The notes under the pieces: model-generated
Databases searched by the model: none
What the model was told of the DNA's origin: nothing
The model's input: the letters and a program-made list of their open reading frames with translations, nothing else
Assembly: GCA_038253885.1 (NCBI GenBank)
Contig: JBBSGP010000007.1
Coordinates: 1 to 64,000 of the forward strand
Direction: 5' to 3'
DNA: 64,000 nucleotides
Source of the DNA: JALZAQ01 sp038253885
GTDB lineage: Bacteria > Gemmatimonadota > Gemmatimonadetes > Gemmatimonadales > Gemmatimonadaceae
Position numbers and translations under genes: made by a program
Shown: in pieces, positions 26,959 to 35,258 of the stretch
How positions within the stretch are numbered: the stretch's first letter is position 1
How the letters are laid out: the number at the start of each line of letters is the position of its first letter

Positions 26959-27420
26959 ATGCAGAAGAGCGACGAAACGCCCCAGCCCCAGATAGGATCG
27001 GTCGCGATCAACGGCCGCCACTATACCGTCTCGGTGCTGATCTCCTATGACGGCGTGGAGTACGCGGGACGCCTGTGGTTCGCGGAAGATGACTGGGAAG
27101 ACTCGGGCATTCCGGACCGAGGTCTCATCCCCGGGCGATCGAAGCAGGAGGTGCTGGACTATGCCCGCCGCCTGTCGCCGAGCGATCTCACGGCACGCTA
27201 TCGGCGGGCAGTCGCGAACAAGCGACGCTACCTCGCGCTCCGGAACGCCACCGAAGAGATGCTGCGCAAGATCCGCTACCTGAATCAGGTGGCGGTGTCC
27301 ATGCACGCGGGGCTCATCGATCTGGACGGCGCGGCACAGGAGATCGATGTCACCGAGCAGCAGATGCACGAGATCGTGAAGCGGCTGCGCGACGCCGCAG
27401 GCGAGGAGTCACGGGCCTGA
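26959..27420 (+). CDS. unknown protein, 153 residues
   Basis: Not recognised. The N-terminal half (about 10-70) looks like a small beta-rich domain (VAINGRHYTVSVLISYDGVEYAGRLWF) and the C-terminal half (85-150) is strongly helical and charged. There is no signal peptide, membrane segment or cysteine. GAGGA lies just before the ATG. It is six bases after the hydrolase gene and 20 bases before another unknown gene, and the pair may act together. The codon pattern resembles that of its neighbours, so it is likely real. Confidence 0.7.
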   Translation: MQKSDETPQPQIGSVAINGRHYTVSVLISYDGVEYAGRLWFAEDDWEDSGIPDRGLIPGRSKQEVLDYARRLSPSDLTARYRRAVANKRRYLALRNATEEMLRKIRYLNQVAVSMHAGLIDLDGAAQEIDVTEQQMHEIVKRLRDAAGEESRA

Positions 27421-27440
27421 TTTGTGCCAGCGGGTGAGAC

Positions 27441-28217
27441 GTGATCGCGCGCCTCACTCCGTACGAGAGCATCCTCGAGCCGCTGGAGCGCTCGGTCTTT
27501 CCCGCCATTCGCGATGAAGCCGAGCAGCGGGGGACGAACACTCGGCGCCGTGACCAGTTCCTGCTTCTCGGCCACGCCGGCGCGGCGCTCAAGGAGATCG
27601 TCGCCGATGAAGCTCCGGCTGATGCGATCGACGAGTACAGCGAGCTCCTGTATCAGGGCTACCAGTTCTGGAGCTTCGGACGGCGGCTCTACGTGCTGGA
27701 TGAGCGCGTCACGCAGACGGTGACGCAGCCCGCGGCGGACCTCGGTACGTGGGTGTTCGCCGGTCCTCCGTCCTGCTATCTCCAGCTTCCGCCCCAGCGC
27801 CTCTGGTCTCGCGTGGGCGTGGAGTCACCGTACGAGCCGGTGGACGGCTGCTTCGTCGTCTCCGACGAGACGCTTCCCGCCGAGGATGCGGGGGCGCATC
27901 TCCGAGTGCAGCTGGTACTGGGGATGCGATCCGAGCGGCCGGGAGTGTCGCTCGTGTCCTACCGCACCGATCTCGATCCGCGTACGGCTCCTGAGCATGC
28001 CGGGATTCCCTGGCGAGAGGACGGCCCCGCCTTCTCCAACGCGATTCCGGGAGGCGAGCGGAAGGGCTACCGGACCGTTGCGACAACGAGCGAGCTCGAG
28101 GCACTGGTCATCCGGATCCTCTGGTACCTGGATCAGCACAGCCGCGCTCTCGTGTCCCACGACGCATCCGTCGAACCGGGAAGTACGCGACTGAAGTGGG
28201 TCGAGGTGACCGGTTGA
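27441..28217 (+). CDS. unknown protein, 258 residues
   Basis: Not recognised. The GTG start has a GGTGAG-like ribosome site. The protein is soluble, with no signal peptide. The first 85 residues are helical and charged (ILEPLERSVFPAIRDEAEQRG, RRDQFLLLGHAGAALKEIV). The central part is mixed and contains YLQLPPQRLWSRV followed by PYEPVDGCFVV, and the end is alpha-helical. It directly follows the 153-residue unknown gene and ends 30 bases before polX, which has its own promoter. The sequence shows no catalytic pattern that I can name. Confidence 0.7.
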   Translation: MIARLTPYESILEPLERSVFPAIRDEAEQRGTNTRRRDQFLLLGHAGAALKEIVADEAPADAIDEYSELLYQGYQFWSFGRRLYVLDERVTQTVTQPAADLGTWVFAGPPSCYLQLPPQRLWSRVGVESPYEPVDGCFVVSDETLPAEDAGAHLRVQLVLGMRSERPGVSLVSYRTDLDPRTAPEHAGIPWREDGPAFSNAIPGGERKGYRTVATTSELEALVIRILWYLDQHSRALVSHDASVEPGSTRLKWVEVTG

Positions 28218-28241
28218 CGCCGTATCGCCCGTCCCTACCCT
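28214..28241 (+). promoter_or_regulatory. promoter of polX, likely leaderless transcript
   Basis: TTGACG (28214-28219), a 16-base spacer and TACCCT (28236-28241) form a good sigma-70-type promoter. Six bases (TCACCC) separate the -10 box from the ATG at 28248, placing the transcription start at the start codon. No ribosome-binding site is present. The -35 box overlaps the end of the upstream gene. Confidence 0.55.
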
Positions 28242-28247
28242 TCACCC

Positions 28248-29993
28248 ATGGACCCTCGCACCGCGTCCCACGTGCTGTCGCAGATCGGGGATCTGCTGGA
28301 GCTGCAGGGTGCCCAGCGATTCAAGGCGAAGGCGTACGCCGTCGCGTCCCACGCCATTCTGTCGGTGCAGACTGATGATCTCTGCCCGCTCTATCGATCG
28401 GGGGCGCTGAGCGATGTGAAGGGACTCGGTCCGGCGACGCTCGGTGTGATCGGCGAGCTGTGCGCCGACGGGCAATCGAGCTATCTCGAGCGACTCCGCG
28501 CTGTCACGCCGGAGGGACTGATCGATCTCATGCGTGTCCCCGGACTCGGCACCGCGAAGATCCATCGCCTCCATCAGGAGCTGGGCATCACGAGTGTGGA
28601 AGACCTGGAGGCGGCCGCGCGCGACGGGCGTCTCGCGGCTCTTCCCCGACTGGGCGAGAAGACGGCGCAGAAGATACTCAAGGGATTGGAGTATCTGCGC
28701 TCCACTGGCGATTACGTGCTCTACCCGCGCGGGCGCGCCGAGGGGGAGCAGCTTGCGGCGCTGGTGCGGCAGCATCCGGACATCCAGCGAGTGGAGATAG
28801 CGGGCGCGCTCCGGCGGCGGCGGGAGATCGTGCGCGACCTGGTGCTCGTCGCGTCCTGCCGCACGATACCCGCGGCGGTCGCGGACGACTTCGCCCGGAT
28901 GGCCGGCGTGCGCGATGCGGCAGGCATCGGAAGTGGCACGGTCTCGATCACCTTCGTGGATGGCATCCGGATGGAGCTGCGGTGTGTCGAGCCCCCACAA
29001 TTCGGTGTCGCGCTCTGGCGCGCGACCGGAAGCGAGGACCACGAGCGGGGGGTGCGGCAACACGCCGAGTCTCGAGGCATGACGATCTCCGAGGAGGTGC
29101 TTCGCGACGCGGATGGCATGACTCTGCCCACGGACGAAGAGACGGATCTCTATCGCGCACTGGGCCTCGCTTACGTCGAGCCCGAGCTCCGGGAGGGACT
29201 GGGCGAGGTGGAGGCCGCGGTGGCGGGACGGCTCCCGACGCTGATCCGAGATCGCGATCTGCGAGGTGTGCTGCACTGCCATTCCGATTACTCGGACGGC
29301 AAAGCCACGATCGCGCAGATGGCGTCGGCGGCACAGGCACGGGGGTGGGGCTACATAGGGATCTCCGATCACTCACAGTCCGCGTTCTACGCCGGCGGGC
29401 TGCCTCCCGAGCGCGTGCTGGCACAACACGAGGAGATCGATCGGGTCAACGAGACATTCGCGAGGGACGGCTTTCGGGTGTTGAAGGGAATCGAGGCTGA
29501 CATTCTCCTGGATGGGCGCATCGACTACGAGCCGGAGCTGCTGGATCGATTCGATTACGTCATCGGCTCGGTGCATTCGCGCTTCGGTCTCGGCGAGACG
29601 GCGATGACGGAGCGCGTGCTGGCCGCGCTCGACAGCCGGCATCTCACAATCCTGGGCCATCCCACCGGACGTCTCCTGCTCAGTCGCGAGCCGTACGCGA
29701 TCGACATGGACGCCGTCATCGAGAAGGCGTCCGAGCGGAGCATCGCGATCGAGCTCAACGCGGACCCGCATCGGCTCGACCTCGACTGGCGGCTCTGCAG
29801 AGTCGCTAAGGAGCGGGGAGTGACGATCGAGATCGGCCCCGACGCGCACTCCACGAACAGCCTGGACAACACGGAGTTCGGGATCGGGATCGCCCGCAAA
29901 GGATGGCTGGAGGCCGGCGACGTTCTGAACACCAGAGAGGCGGACGAGATCGTGCGGGGAGCGAGGGCCCGCCGGAACGGAGAAGAAAGGTGA
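28248..29993 (+). CDS. polX: family X DNA polymerase with PHP domain, polymerase site degenerate
   Basis: The 581-residue protein has the full bacterial PolX layout: helix-hairpin-helix N-terminus (GLGPATLG, VPGLGTAKI, LPRLGEKTA), a palm (about 180-320) and a C-terminal PHP nuclease domain. In the palm the usual G-S-x-R-R is G-A-L-R-R and the D-x-D metal pair is Asp197-Leu-Val199. The third carboxylate position (usually D-L-R) is Glu243. DNA synthesis is therefore doubtful. The PHP site looks intact: His343 and His345 with Asp347 in LHCHSDYSDG, SDHSQ, GIEAD, SVHSR, GHP and DAHS. It may act as a 3'-5' exonuclease or AP-site enzyme in repair. The stop overlaps the nth start as GTGA. Confidence 0.92.
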   Translation: MDPRTASHVLSQIGDLLELQGAQRFKAKAYAVASHAILSVQTDDLCPLYRSGALSDVKGLGPATLGVIGELCADGQSSYLERLRAVTPEGLIDLMRVPGLGTAKIHRLHQELGITSVEDLEAAARDGRLAALPRLGEKTAQKILKGLEYLRSTGDYVLYPRGRAEGEQLAALVRQHPDIQRVEIAGALRRRREIVRDLVLVASCRTIPAAVADDFARMAGVRDAAGIGSGTVSITFVDGIRMELRCVEPPQFGVALWRATGSEDHERGVRQHAESRGMTISEEVLRDADGMTLPTDEETDLYRALGLAYVEPELREGLGEVEAAVAGRLPTLIRDRDLRGVLHCHSDYSDGKATIAQMASAAQARGWGYIGISDHSQSAFYAGGLPPERVLAQHEEIDRVNETFARDGFRVLKGIEADILLDGRIDYEPELLDRFDYVIGSVHSRFGLGETAMTERVLAALDSRHLTILGHPTGRLLLSREPYAIDMDAVIEKASERSIAIELNADPHRLDLDWRLCRVAKERGVTIEIGPDAHSTNSLDNTEFGIGIARKGWLEAGDVLNTREADEIVRGARARRNGEER

Positions 29994-30673
29994 CGCCACC
30001 GAAACGCGGCCCGCGCCCTTCGGCGTTGTCCAGGCGCGCCGCATCCCTCGCCGAGCGGGCGGGCGAGATCGCCAGGCGACTCCGTAAGGCGTATCCGGAC
30101 GCCCGTTGCTCGCTCGATCACAGCTCGCCTCTGGAGCTGCTCGTGGCCACGATCCTCAGCGCGCAGTGCACGGATGCGCGAGTGAACCTCGTCACGCCGG
30201 CGCTGTTCGCCAAGTATCCGAGCGCCGAGCACTATGCAAGCGCGACGCCGGCGGTGCTTGAGGAGGACATCCGGACCACGGGATTCTTCCGCAACAAGAC
30301 GAAGAGCCTCATCGGGATGGGCAGCGCGGTCCGTGACCGACATGGAGGGTCCGTTCCGTCGAGCATGGAGGAGCTCACCCAGCTGCCGGGCGTGGGGCGC
30401 AAGACGGCCAACGTCATCCTCGGCAACGCATTCCGGAAGAACGAAGGAGTGGTCGTGGACACCCATGTCGCGCGGGTCAGCCAGCGGCTGGGCTTGACGC
30501 GCGAAACCGACCCCGTGAAGATCGAGCGGGACCTCATGCCGCTGGTGCCACGCCGGTTGTGGGCGCTGCTCTCGCATCTGTTCATCTTTCATGGCCGCGC
30601 GATCTGCGAGGCCCGCAGCCCGAAGTGCGAGCAGTGCATGCTGACCGACATCTGCCCGTCGTCCCGGGTCTGA
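29990..30673 (+). CDS. nth: endonuclease III
   Basis: This 227-residue glycosylase/AP lyase removes oxidised pyrimidines in base excision repair. The helix-hairpin-helix LPGVGRKTANVI carries catalytic Lys138, VDTHVAR carries catalytic Asp157, and the 4Fe-4S cluster has the C-x6-C-x2-C-x5-C pattern at the C-terminus (CEARSPKCEQCMLTDIC). The GTG start overlaps the polX stop and has AGAAAGG directly upstream; the longer open frame is excluded because it lies within polX. The N-terminus is extended by a short basic stretch. Coupling to polX suggests joint use of the two in base excision repair. Confidence 0.95.
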   Translation: MTPPKRGPRPSALSRRAASLAERAGEIARRLRKAYPDARCSLDHSSPLELLVATILSAQCTDARVNLVTPALFAKYPSAEHYASATPAVLEEDIRTTGFFRNKTKSLIGMGSAVRDRHGGSVPSSMEELTQLPGVGRKTANVILGNAFRKNEGVVVDTHVARVSQRLGLTRETDPVKIERDLMPLVPRRLWALLSHLFIFHGRAICEARSPKCEQCMLTDICPSSRV

Positions 30674-30694
30674 GCTTCTTCGCCGAGAGACTCG

Positions 30695-31177
30695 ATGCGT
30701 GTTCGTCGTTACTGGTTGGTGAAGTCCGAGCCCGACTCGTTCTCATGGGATGACCTGTGGAGCGCGCCCGAGCGCACCACGGCGTGGGAGGGGGTACGGA
30801 ACTACCAGGCTCGCAATCTGCTTCGCGACATGATGCAGAAGGGCGACCTGGTCTTCTTCTATCACTCGAGCGCGGTGCCAGCCGCGATCATGGGAGTCGC
30901 CGAGGTGATGCGCGCCGGCTACCCCGATCCGAGCGCCTTCGACCGGAAGTCGGAGCAATTCGACCCCAAGAGCGATCCCGCTACGCCCACATGGTATGCG
31001 GTGGACATCAAGGCTCGCCGCGCCTTCCGGCGGCCGATCACGCTCGCCGAGCTCAGACGTCTGCCCGAGCTACAGCGCATGGTCCTGCTGCAGAAAGGAA
31101 GCCGTCTCTCGGTGCAGCCGGTGTCACCCGAGGAATGGGAGCTCATCTACGCGTTGGGAGCTCAGGTCGGGGAGTAA
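30695..31177 (+). CDS. EVE-domain protein
   Basis: The 160-residue protein is a single EVE domain (PUA-like fold) spanning nearly its whole length. It starts with YWLVKSEPDSFSWDDL, then the conserved WEGVRNYQARN, LVFFYHSS and YAVDIK. EVE proteins, such as human THYN1, bind modified bases in DNA or RNA, and some bacterial ones are linked to restriction of modified DNA. No restriction gene is nearby. The position 21 bases after nth fits a repair or modified-base sensing role, which is inference only. Confidence 0.9.
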   Translation: MRVRRYWLVKSEPDSFSWDDLWSAPERTTAWEGVRNYQARNLLRDMMQKGDLVFFYHSSAVPAAIMGVAEVMRAGYPDPSAFDRKSEQFDPKSDPATPTWYAVDIKARRAFRRPITLAELRRLPELQRMVLLQKGSRLSVQPVSPEEWELIYALGAQVGE

Positions 31178-31258
31178 GCTTGGTGCAGCGCGCACGACAT
31201 GTTAGCGTACGGGCTCTCCGACGCGGCATGCGTCGCGTCGGATTCTTCAGGAGGGAGC

Positions 31259-31720
31259 GTGGCGAAAAAAGCGATCTTCGAGACGAACCGCGGACGGATC
31301 GTCGCGGAGCTGTACGACAAGGATGCGCCGAAGACGGTAGCGAACTTCGAGAAGCTCGCGAACTCGGGCTTCTACGATGGCGTCAAGTTCCATCGCGTGC
31401 TTCCCGATTTCGTGGTGCAGGGGGGCGATCCCTACTCCAAGGGAGGTGAGCACGCGAAAGGGCCAGTCGGTACGGGAGGACCCGGGTGGACGATCAAGTG
31501 CGAGACGGCGAACAATCCGCGGAAGCACGAAGTGGGAGCGCTGTCGATGGCACATGCGGGCAAGGATACGGGCGGGAGCCAATTCTTCATGGTGTTGAGC
31601 GAGCAGAACACGCGGCACCTGAACGGCGTGCACACAGTGTTCGGCAAGATCACCGACGGGCTGGACGTCATGAAGCAGATCAAGCAGAGCGACAGCATGA
31701 CCTCGGTTCGAGTCGAGTAG
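31259..31720 (+). CDS. peptidyl-prolyl cis-trans isomerase, cyclophilin type
   Basis: The 153-residue enzyme speeds proline isomerisation during protein folding. Cyclophilin landmarks are VANFEKLANSGFYDG, FHRVLPDFVVQGGDP with the catalytic Arg, GALSMAHAGKDTGGSQFFM, and HTVFGKITDG. The sequence lacks a signal peptide, so it is cytoplasmic. The GTG at 31259 is preceded by AGGAGG, so I preferred it over the ATG at 31199, which would add 20 uncharacteristic residues. Confidence 0.94.
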   Translation: MAKKAIFETNRGRIVAELYDKDAPKTVANFEKLANSGFYDGVKFHRVLPDFVVQGGDPYSKGGEHAKGPVGTGGPGWTIKCETANNPRKHEVGALSMAHAGKDTGGSQFFMVLSEQNTRHLNGVHTVFGKITDGLDVMKQIKQSDSMTSVRVE

Positions 31721-31758
31721 CGATCTCGTTCCCGGAATCATTCAGCCAGAGGAGTCCC

Positions 31759-31905
31759 GTGGCAGCACCGCTACCTGAGGACAAGAGCGCCGGCATCACG
31801 GGCATGATCGTGGCCGTGATCTTCCTGTTGGTGATGGTCACATCGATCGTGGCTCTGACCAATCGCTTCTCCGGGTCGGAAACAGAAGCGAGCGCGAGCA
31901 AGTAG
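31759..31905 (+). CDS. small single-span membrane protein, 48 residues
   Basis: A GTG start with AGAGGAG four bases upstream opens a 48-codon frame. The product has a polar N-terminus, one hydrophobic helix (about 16-34, ITGMIVAVIFLLVMVTSIVAL) and a polar Ser/Glu-rich end. It lies 38 bases after the cyclophilin gene and may be its partner in one transcript. Function unknown. The strong ribosome site and the clean helix argue that it is translated. Confidence 0.6.
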   Translation: MAAPLPEDKSAGITGMIVAVIFLLVMVTSIVALTNRFSGSETEASASK

Positions 31906-31950
31906 GAGGCCCTGAGCATCGGCGCGTAGCGGGGTCTGGTGTGTGCCGGC

Positions 31951-31979
31951 TTGACTTTGGGAGTCGGTGCCCGGATATT
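31951..31979 (+). promoter_or_regulatory. promoter of the TetR-efflux operon
   Basis: TTGACT (31951-31956), exactly 17 bases, and GATATT (31974-31979) form a sigma-70-type promoter. The start point (about 31986) falls inside the first of two operator-like palindromes, as expected for an autorepressed TetR-family gene. Confidence 0.5.
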
Positions 31980-31994
31980 ACTGACCAATGAGTA
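31979..31994. promoter_or_regulatory. imperfect TetR-type operator
   Basis: TACTGACCAATGAGTA keeps the left half of the perfect operator (TACTGACC) and a diverged right half. Its centre is 29 bp, close to three helical turns, from that of the perfect palindrome, so two repressor dimers could bind on the same face of DNA. Confidence 0.4.
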
Positions 31995-32007
31995 AGTAAG
32001 ACCATTT

Positions 32008-32023
32008 TACTGACCGGTCAGTA
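32008..32023. promoter_or_regulatory. perfect TetR-type operator
   Basis: TACTGACCGGTCAGTA is a perfect 16-bp palindrome three bases in front of the GTG start of the TetR-family gene. Length and symmetry suit binding of a TetR dimer. It would also cover the ribosome-binding region. Confidence 0.6.
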
Positions 32024-32025
32024 CC

Positions 32026-32700
32026 GTGACAGAGCCTGCTGTGCAGGAGCCCCGCTGGAGACGGCTCCCGGAAGAACGCCCCGGTCAAATCATCCGCGCC
32101 GCCCTCGAGGTCTTTGGCGAGCGCGGATTGGCCGCCGCCCGGCTCGAGGATATCGCACGCCGGGCTGGCGTGTCCAAGGGCACGATCTACCTCTATTTCC
32201 CGAACAAGGAAGAGCTGTTCCGCGAGATGATCCGGCAAACGGTCATCCGCGAGATCGAGCGCGGTGAGCACGAGCTCGCCGAAGGACCCGCTCGCGCCCA
32301 GCTGCTGCGCTACGTGCAGGAGTACTGGTCATTCCTGCTCTCTCCGGTGTTCGAGACCATCTATCGGCTCGTTCACGGCGAGCTGCACCAGTTCCCGGAT
32401 CTCGCCGACTTCTACTCCCGCGAGGTCATCGCGCGCGCCATGGCGCTCGTCGCTCAGATCCTGCGCCGCGGCATGGAGCGCGGCGAGTTCCGCCAGACCG
32501 ATCCCGTCGTCGCCGCCCGCATGCTCGGCTCCATGATGGTGAGCCATGCCCTCTGGTGCAGCCGCCGCACGGTGATGCGTCACCCGGGGCTGGCCGACAC
32601 GACCGACGATCAATGCATCGACCAGGTTCTCGACTTCTACCTCCACGCCCTCCTTCCGGCGCCGGATACGACCGCGCTTCCGGATGCGACGGGTGCCTGA
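32026..32700 (+). CDS. TetR-family transcriptional regulator
   Basis: The 224-residue protein has a typical N-terminal TetR DNA-binding domain (about 20-66): IIRAALEVFGERGLAAARLEDIARRAGVSKGTIYLYFPNKEELF, with the recognition helix in VSKGTIYLYF. The larger helical C-terminal domain binds an unknown ligand. The gene heads an efflux operon (TolC, EmrA-like, EmrB-like), and two operator-like palindromes cover its own promoter and start. It most likely represses the operon until a toxic compound binds it. The GTG start directly follows the perfect palindrome, with no separate ribosome site. Confidence 0.94.
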   Translation: MTEPAVQEPRWRRLPEERPGQIIRAALEVFGERGLAAARLEDIARRAGVSKGTIYLYFPNKEELFREMIRQTVIREIERGEHELAEGPARAQLLRYVQEYWSFLLSPVFETIYRLVHGELHQFPDLADFYSREVIARAMALVAQILRRGMERGEFRQTDPVVAARMLGSMMVSHALWCSRRTVMRHPGLADTTDDQCIDQVLDFYLHALLPAPDTTALPDATGA

Positions 32701-32704
32701 GATC

Positions 32705-34063
32705 ATGACAATGAGATCCCGTGCTGGCGTCGCCCTCCGATTGGCTGTCGGCGCCGTTTTCTTCGGCGCGACTGCCGCTCCGGCCGTCGCTCAGCGCGAC
32801 AGCGTGCTCGTCCCGACACATCCGATCACCATCGGCGAGGCGGCGCGGATCGCGGCGCGGCGCGGCGTACTGGCGCAGAGCGCTATCGCGCGAGCCGAGC
32901 AGGCGGAGGCGCGCGTCACCCAACGTCGCGCCGAGCTGCTCCCTTCCCTCTCGGCATCCGATCTGCAGGCCGGTCGCACCTTCAACACCGCGACCTTCGG
33001 CATTCCCTTCCCGGGATTTCCTCCCGGCGGCGCCGTCGTCGGTCCGGTGAACACCGTCGACGTGCGCGGCCGTGCATCGCAGACCCTTCTCGATGTCGGC
33101 GCATTCCAGCGAGTGAAGAGCGCCCGGGCGAGCGCGGAGGCCATCCGGACGGAGGCGTCCAGCGCCGCCGAGCAATCGGCCGCGGCCGCGGCAGGCGCGT
33201 ATGTGCGCGCGGCCCGAGCGCGCGCGCAGCTCTCCGCCCGGGTGGCCGACTCCGTGCTCGCCGACTCGCTGCTCGACATCGCCCGCGCCCAGCTACGTGC
33301 CGGGGTCGGCGTCGGCCTCGATGTCACGCGTGCTCAGTCGCAGCTCTCCGGGACGCGCGCCCAGCTCATCGTCGCGCGAAACGAGCGCGATCGCTCCCAG
33401 CTCGATCTCGTTCGCGCGCTCGGGCTGCCCTTCGATGCTCCGCTACTCCTCGCCGATACCCTGTCGTTTCCGGCGGCGGACAGCATGCCGGGCGAAAGCC
33501 AGGCCGTCGCACTGGCGCTGCGCAATCGACCTGACCTTCGCGCCGCCGACGAGCAGCTTCGCGCTGCCCAGGTCGGCATCAACGCCATCCGAGCCGAACG
33601 CCTCCCCACGGTGGCGCTCTTCGGTGATGAGGGGTGGATCGGTCTCGGCTACACCCGGCTGCTGCGCACATATGATTGGGGCCTCCAGCTCTCGCTCCCG
33701 CTGTTCGATGGGTTCCGTCGTGAGGGGCGGGTCGCCGAGCAGGAGGCGCTTGCCCGGGAGATCGATGTGCGGCGCCGCGATCTCCGCGAACAGGCCGCGA
33801 CCGATATCCGGGGCGCTCTGCTCGATCTCGCCTCGGCCCGGGAACAGCTCGGTGCGGCGAGCGAGCGCCTTCGGCTCGCCCGGCAAGAGCTGGCTCAGGC
33901 TCAGGAGAGATTCCGCGCCGGTGTCGCCGGCAACGCGGACGTGATCACCGCCTCGCTCTCGCTCAACTCCGCCCGCACCCTGGTCGTCGACGCCCTCTCC
34001 GCGTACCAGTCGGCGCGCATCTCGCTGGCTCGCGCCGAGGGCGGCATCACCTCGCTCCCGTAG
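32705..34063 (+). CDS. TolC-family outer membrane efflux protein (EmrAB operon)
   Basis: The roughly 452-residue protein has a signal peptide ending in APAVAQ and two long homologous helical halves rich in Ala, Arg and Glu, with the typical S-Y-P-x-F-like opening replaced by HPITIGEAARIAARRG. It would form the outer membrane channel for the EmrA/EmrB-like pump encoded next. Three ATG codons are possible (32684, 32705, 32711); I chose 32705, just after the TetR stop at 32700, as the shortest choice that keeps an intact signal peptide and avoids overlap. Confidence 0.9.
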   Translation: MTMRSRAGVALRLAVGAVFFGATAAPAVAQRDSVLVPTHPITIGEAARIAARRGVLAQSAIARAEQAEARVTQRRAELLPSLSASDLQAGRTFNTATFGIPFPGFPPGGAVVGPVNTVDVRGRASQTLLDVGAFQRVKSARASAEAIRTEASSAAEQSAAAAAGAYVRAARARAQLSARVADSVLADSLLDIARAQLRAGVGVGLDVTRAQSQLSGTRAQLIVARNERDRSQLDLVRALGLPFDAPLLLADTLSFPAADSMPGESQAVALALRNRPDLRAADEQLRAAQVGINAIRAERLPTVALFGDEGWIGLGYTRLLRTYDWGLQLSLPLFDGFRREGRVAEQEALAREIDVRRRDLREQAATDIRGALLDLASAREQLGAASERLRLARQELAQAQERFRAGVAGNADVITASLSLNSARTLVVDALSAYQSARISLARAEGGITSLP

Positions 34064-34134
34064 CGTCATTCCCATCATTCACCGTCGGCATCACGCCCGC
34101 CCCACCACCATTCGCGACCGTCAGGACTGAGACC

Positions 34135-35253
34135 ATGGCTACCGCCATCGACCGTACCACCGCAAACCGCATTGACGAGGAGGCGCCCGGCGCGAGCCGG
34201 GCGGCGCCGAGCAGCTCGAAGAAGCGGTTCGTTCTCCCGATTCTGGGGATTTTCCTGCTGCTCGCGCTCATCTGGGGCGTGAAGAAATACCTCTACTCGC
34301 GGGTGCACGAGTCCACCGACAATGCCCAGGTGGACGGACACATCATCCCCGTGCTCGCCAAGGTCGGCGGTTACGTTGCCGCAGCGGCCGTGGAGGAGAA
34401 CCAACACGTCACGGAAGGACAGCTCCTGGTGAGACTCGACAGCGCCGAGTACAGCGTTCGGCTCGCGTCGGCGGAGGCCGACCGGGCCGCGGCGCGAGCC
34501 GCCGCTGGCGGGGGGGGAACGGTCGGCCAGGCCACCGCGCAGGTGGCGGGCGCATCCAGTCAGGAGGCGGTGGTCGGAGCGCAGATCACCGCGGCGCGCG
34601 CAAACCAGGAGCGCGCGCAGGCCGACTATCGACGGATGCAGGAGTTGGCGAGCCAGCAGATCGTGTCGCAACAGCAGCTCGACGCCGCGCGCGCCAACGC
34701 CGAAGCATCGGCCGCCAACCTGCAGGCGGTACAGCGGCAATCCTCGGCGGCTGGCGCGACCGTCGCCAGCGCCCAGGCGGGCGTGCGGCTCGCTCAGGCC
34801 CGGCTTCGCTCTGCTCAGGTGGCGGTGGACAACGCGCGTCTTCAGCTCGGCTACGCGACCATCGCCGCCCCCGCGTCGGGACTCGTTTCCCGGAAGCAGG
34901 TAGAGGTGGGCCAGCTCGTGCAACCCGGGCAGCCGCTGCTCTCCATCGTCTCCGACACCGGAAGCTGGGTATCGGCGAACTTCAAGGAGACTCAGCTGTC
35001 GTCGATTCGAGTCGGGCAGAAGGTCGACATGGACGTCGACGCGTACGGCGGGTGCCTGGCGGAAGGGAAAGTGGAGAGCCTCAGCGCGGCCACGGGCGCC
35101 AAGTTCGCCCTCCTGCCTCCGGACAACGCCACGGGCAACTTCACAAAGGTGGTTCAGCGCGTTCCCGTGCGCATTGCGGTCACCCGAGGTTGTGGCGCCG
35201 ATCGACCTCTTCGCCCCGGCATGTCGGTGAACGCCCACGTGAACACCCGCTGA
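34135..35253 (+). CDS. emrA: HlyD/EmrA-family membrane fusion protein
   Basis: The 372-residue adaptor has one N-terminal membrane anchor (about 31-50, FVLPILGIFLLLALIWGVKK) and the characteristic ESTDNAQVDGHIIPVLAKVGGYV lipoyl-type half. A long coiled-coil hairpin (about 110-240, Ala/Gln-rich) and the second lipoyl half with IAAPASGLVSRKQVEVGQLVQPGQ follow. It bridges an EmrB-type inner membrane transporter with TolC. The neighbours on both sides supply exactly these partners. A Gly-rich AAAGGGGTVGQA segment interrupts the beginning of the coiled coil. Confidence 0.92.
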   Translation: MATAIDRTTANRIDEEAPGASRAAPSSSKKRFVLPILGIFLLLALIWGVKKYLYSRVHESTDNAQVDGHIIPVLAKVGGYVAAAAVEENQHVTEGQLLVRLDSAEYSVRLASAEADRAAARAAAGGGGTVGQATAQVAGASSQEAVVGAQITAARANQERAQADYRRMQELASQQIVSQQQLDAARANAEASAANLQAVQRQSSAAGATVASAQAGVRLAQARLRSAQVAVDNARLQLGYATIAAPASGLVSRKQVEVGQLVQPGQPLLSIVSDTGSWVSANFKETQLSSIRVGQKVDMDVDAYGGCLAEGKVESLSAATGAKFALLPPDNATGNFTKVVQRVPVRIAVTRGCGADRPLRPGMSVNAHVNTR

Positions 35254-35258
35254 CCAGG

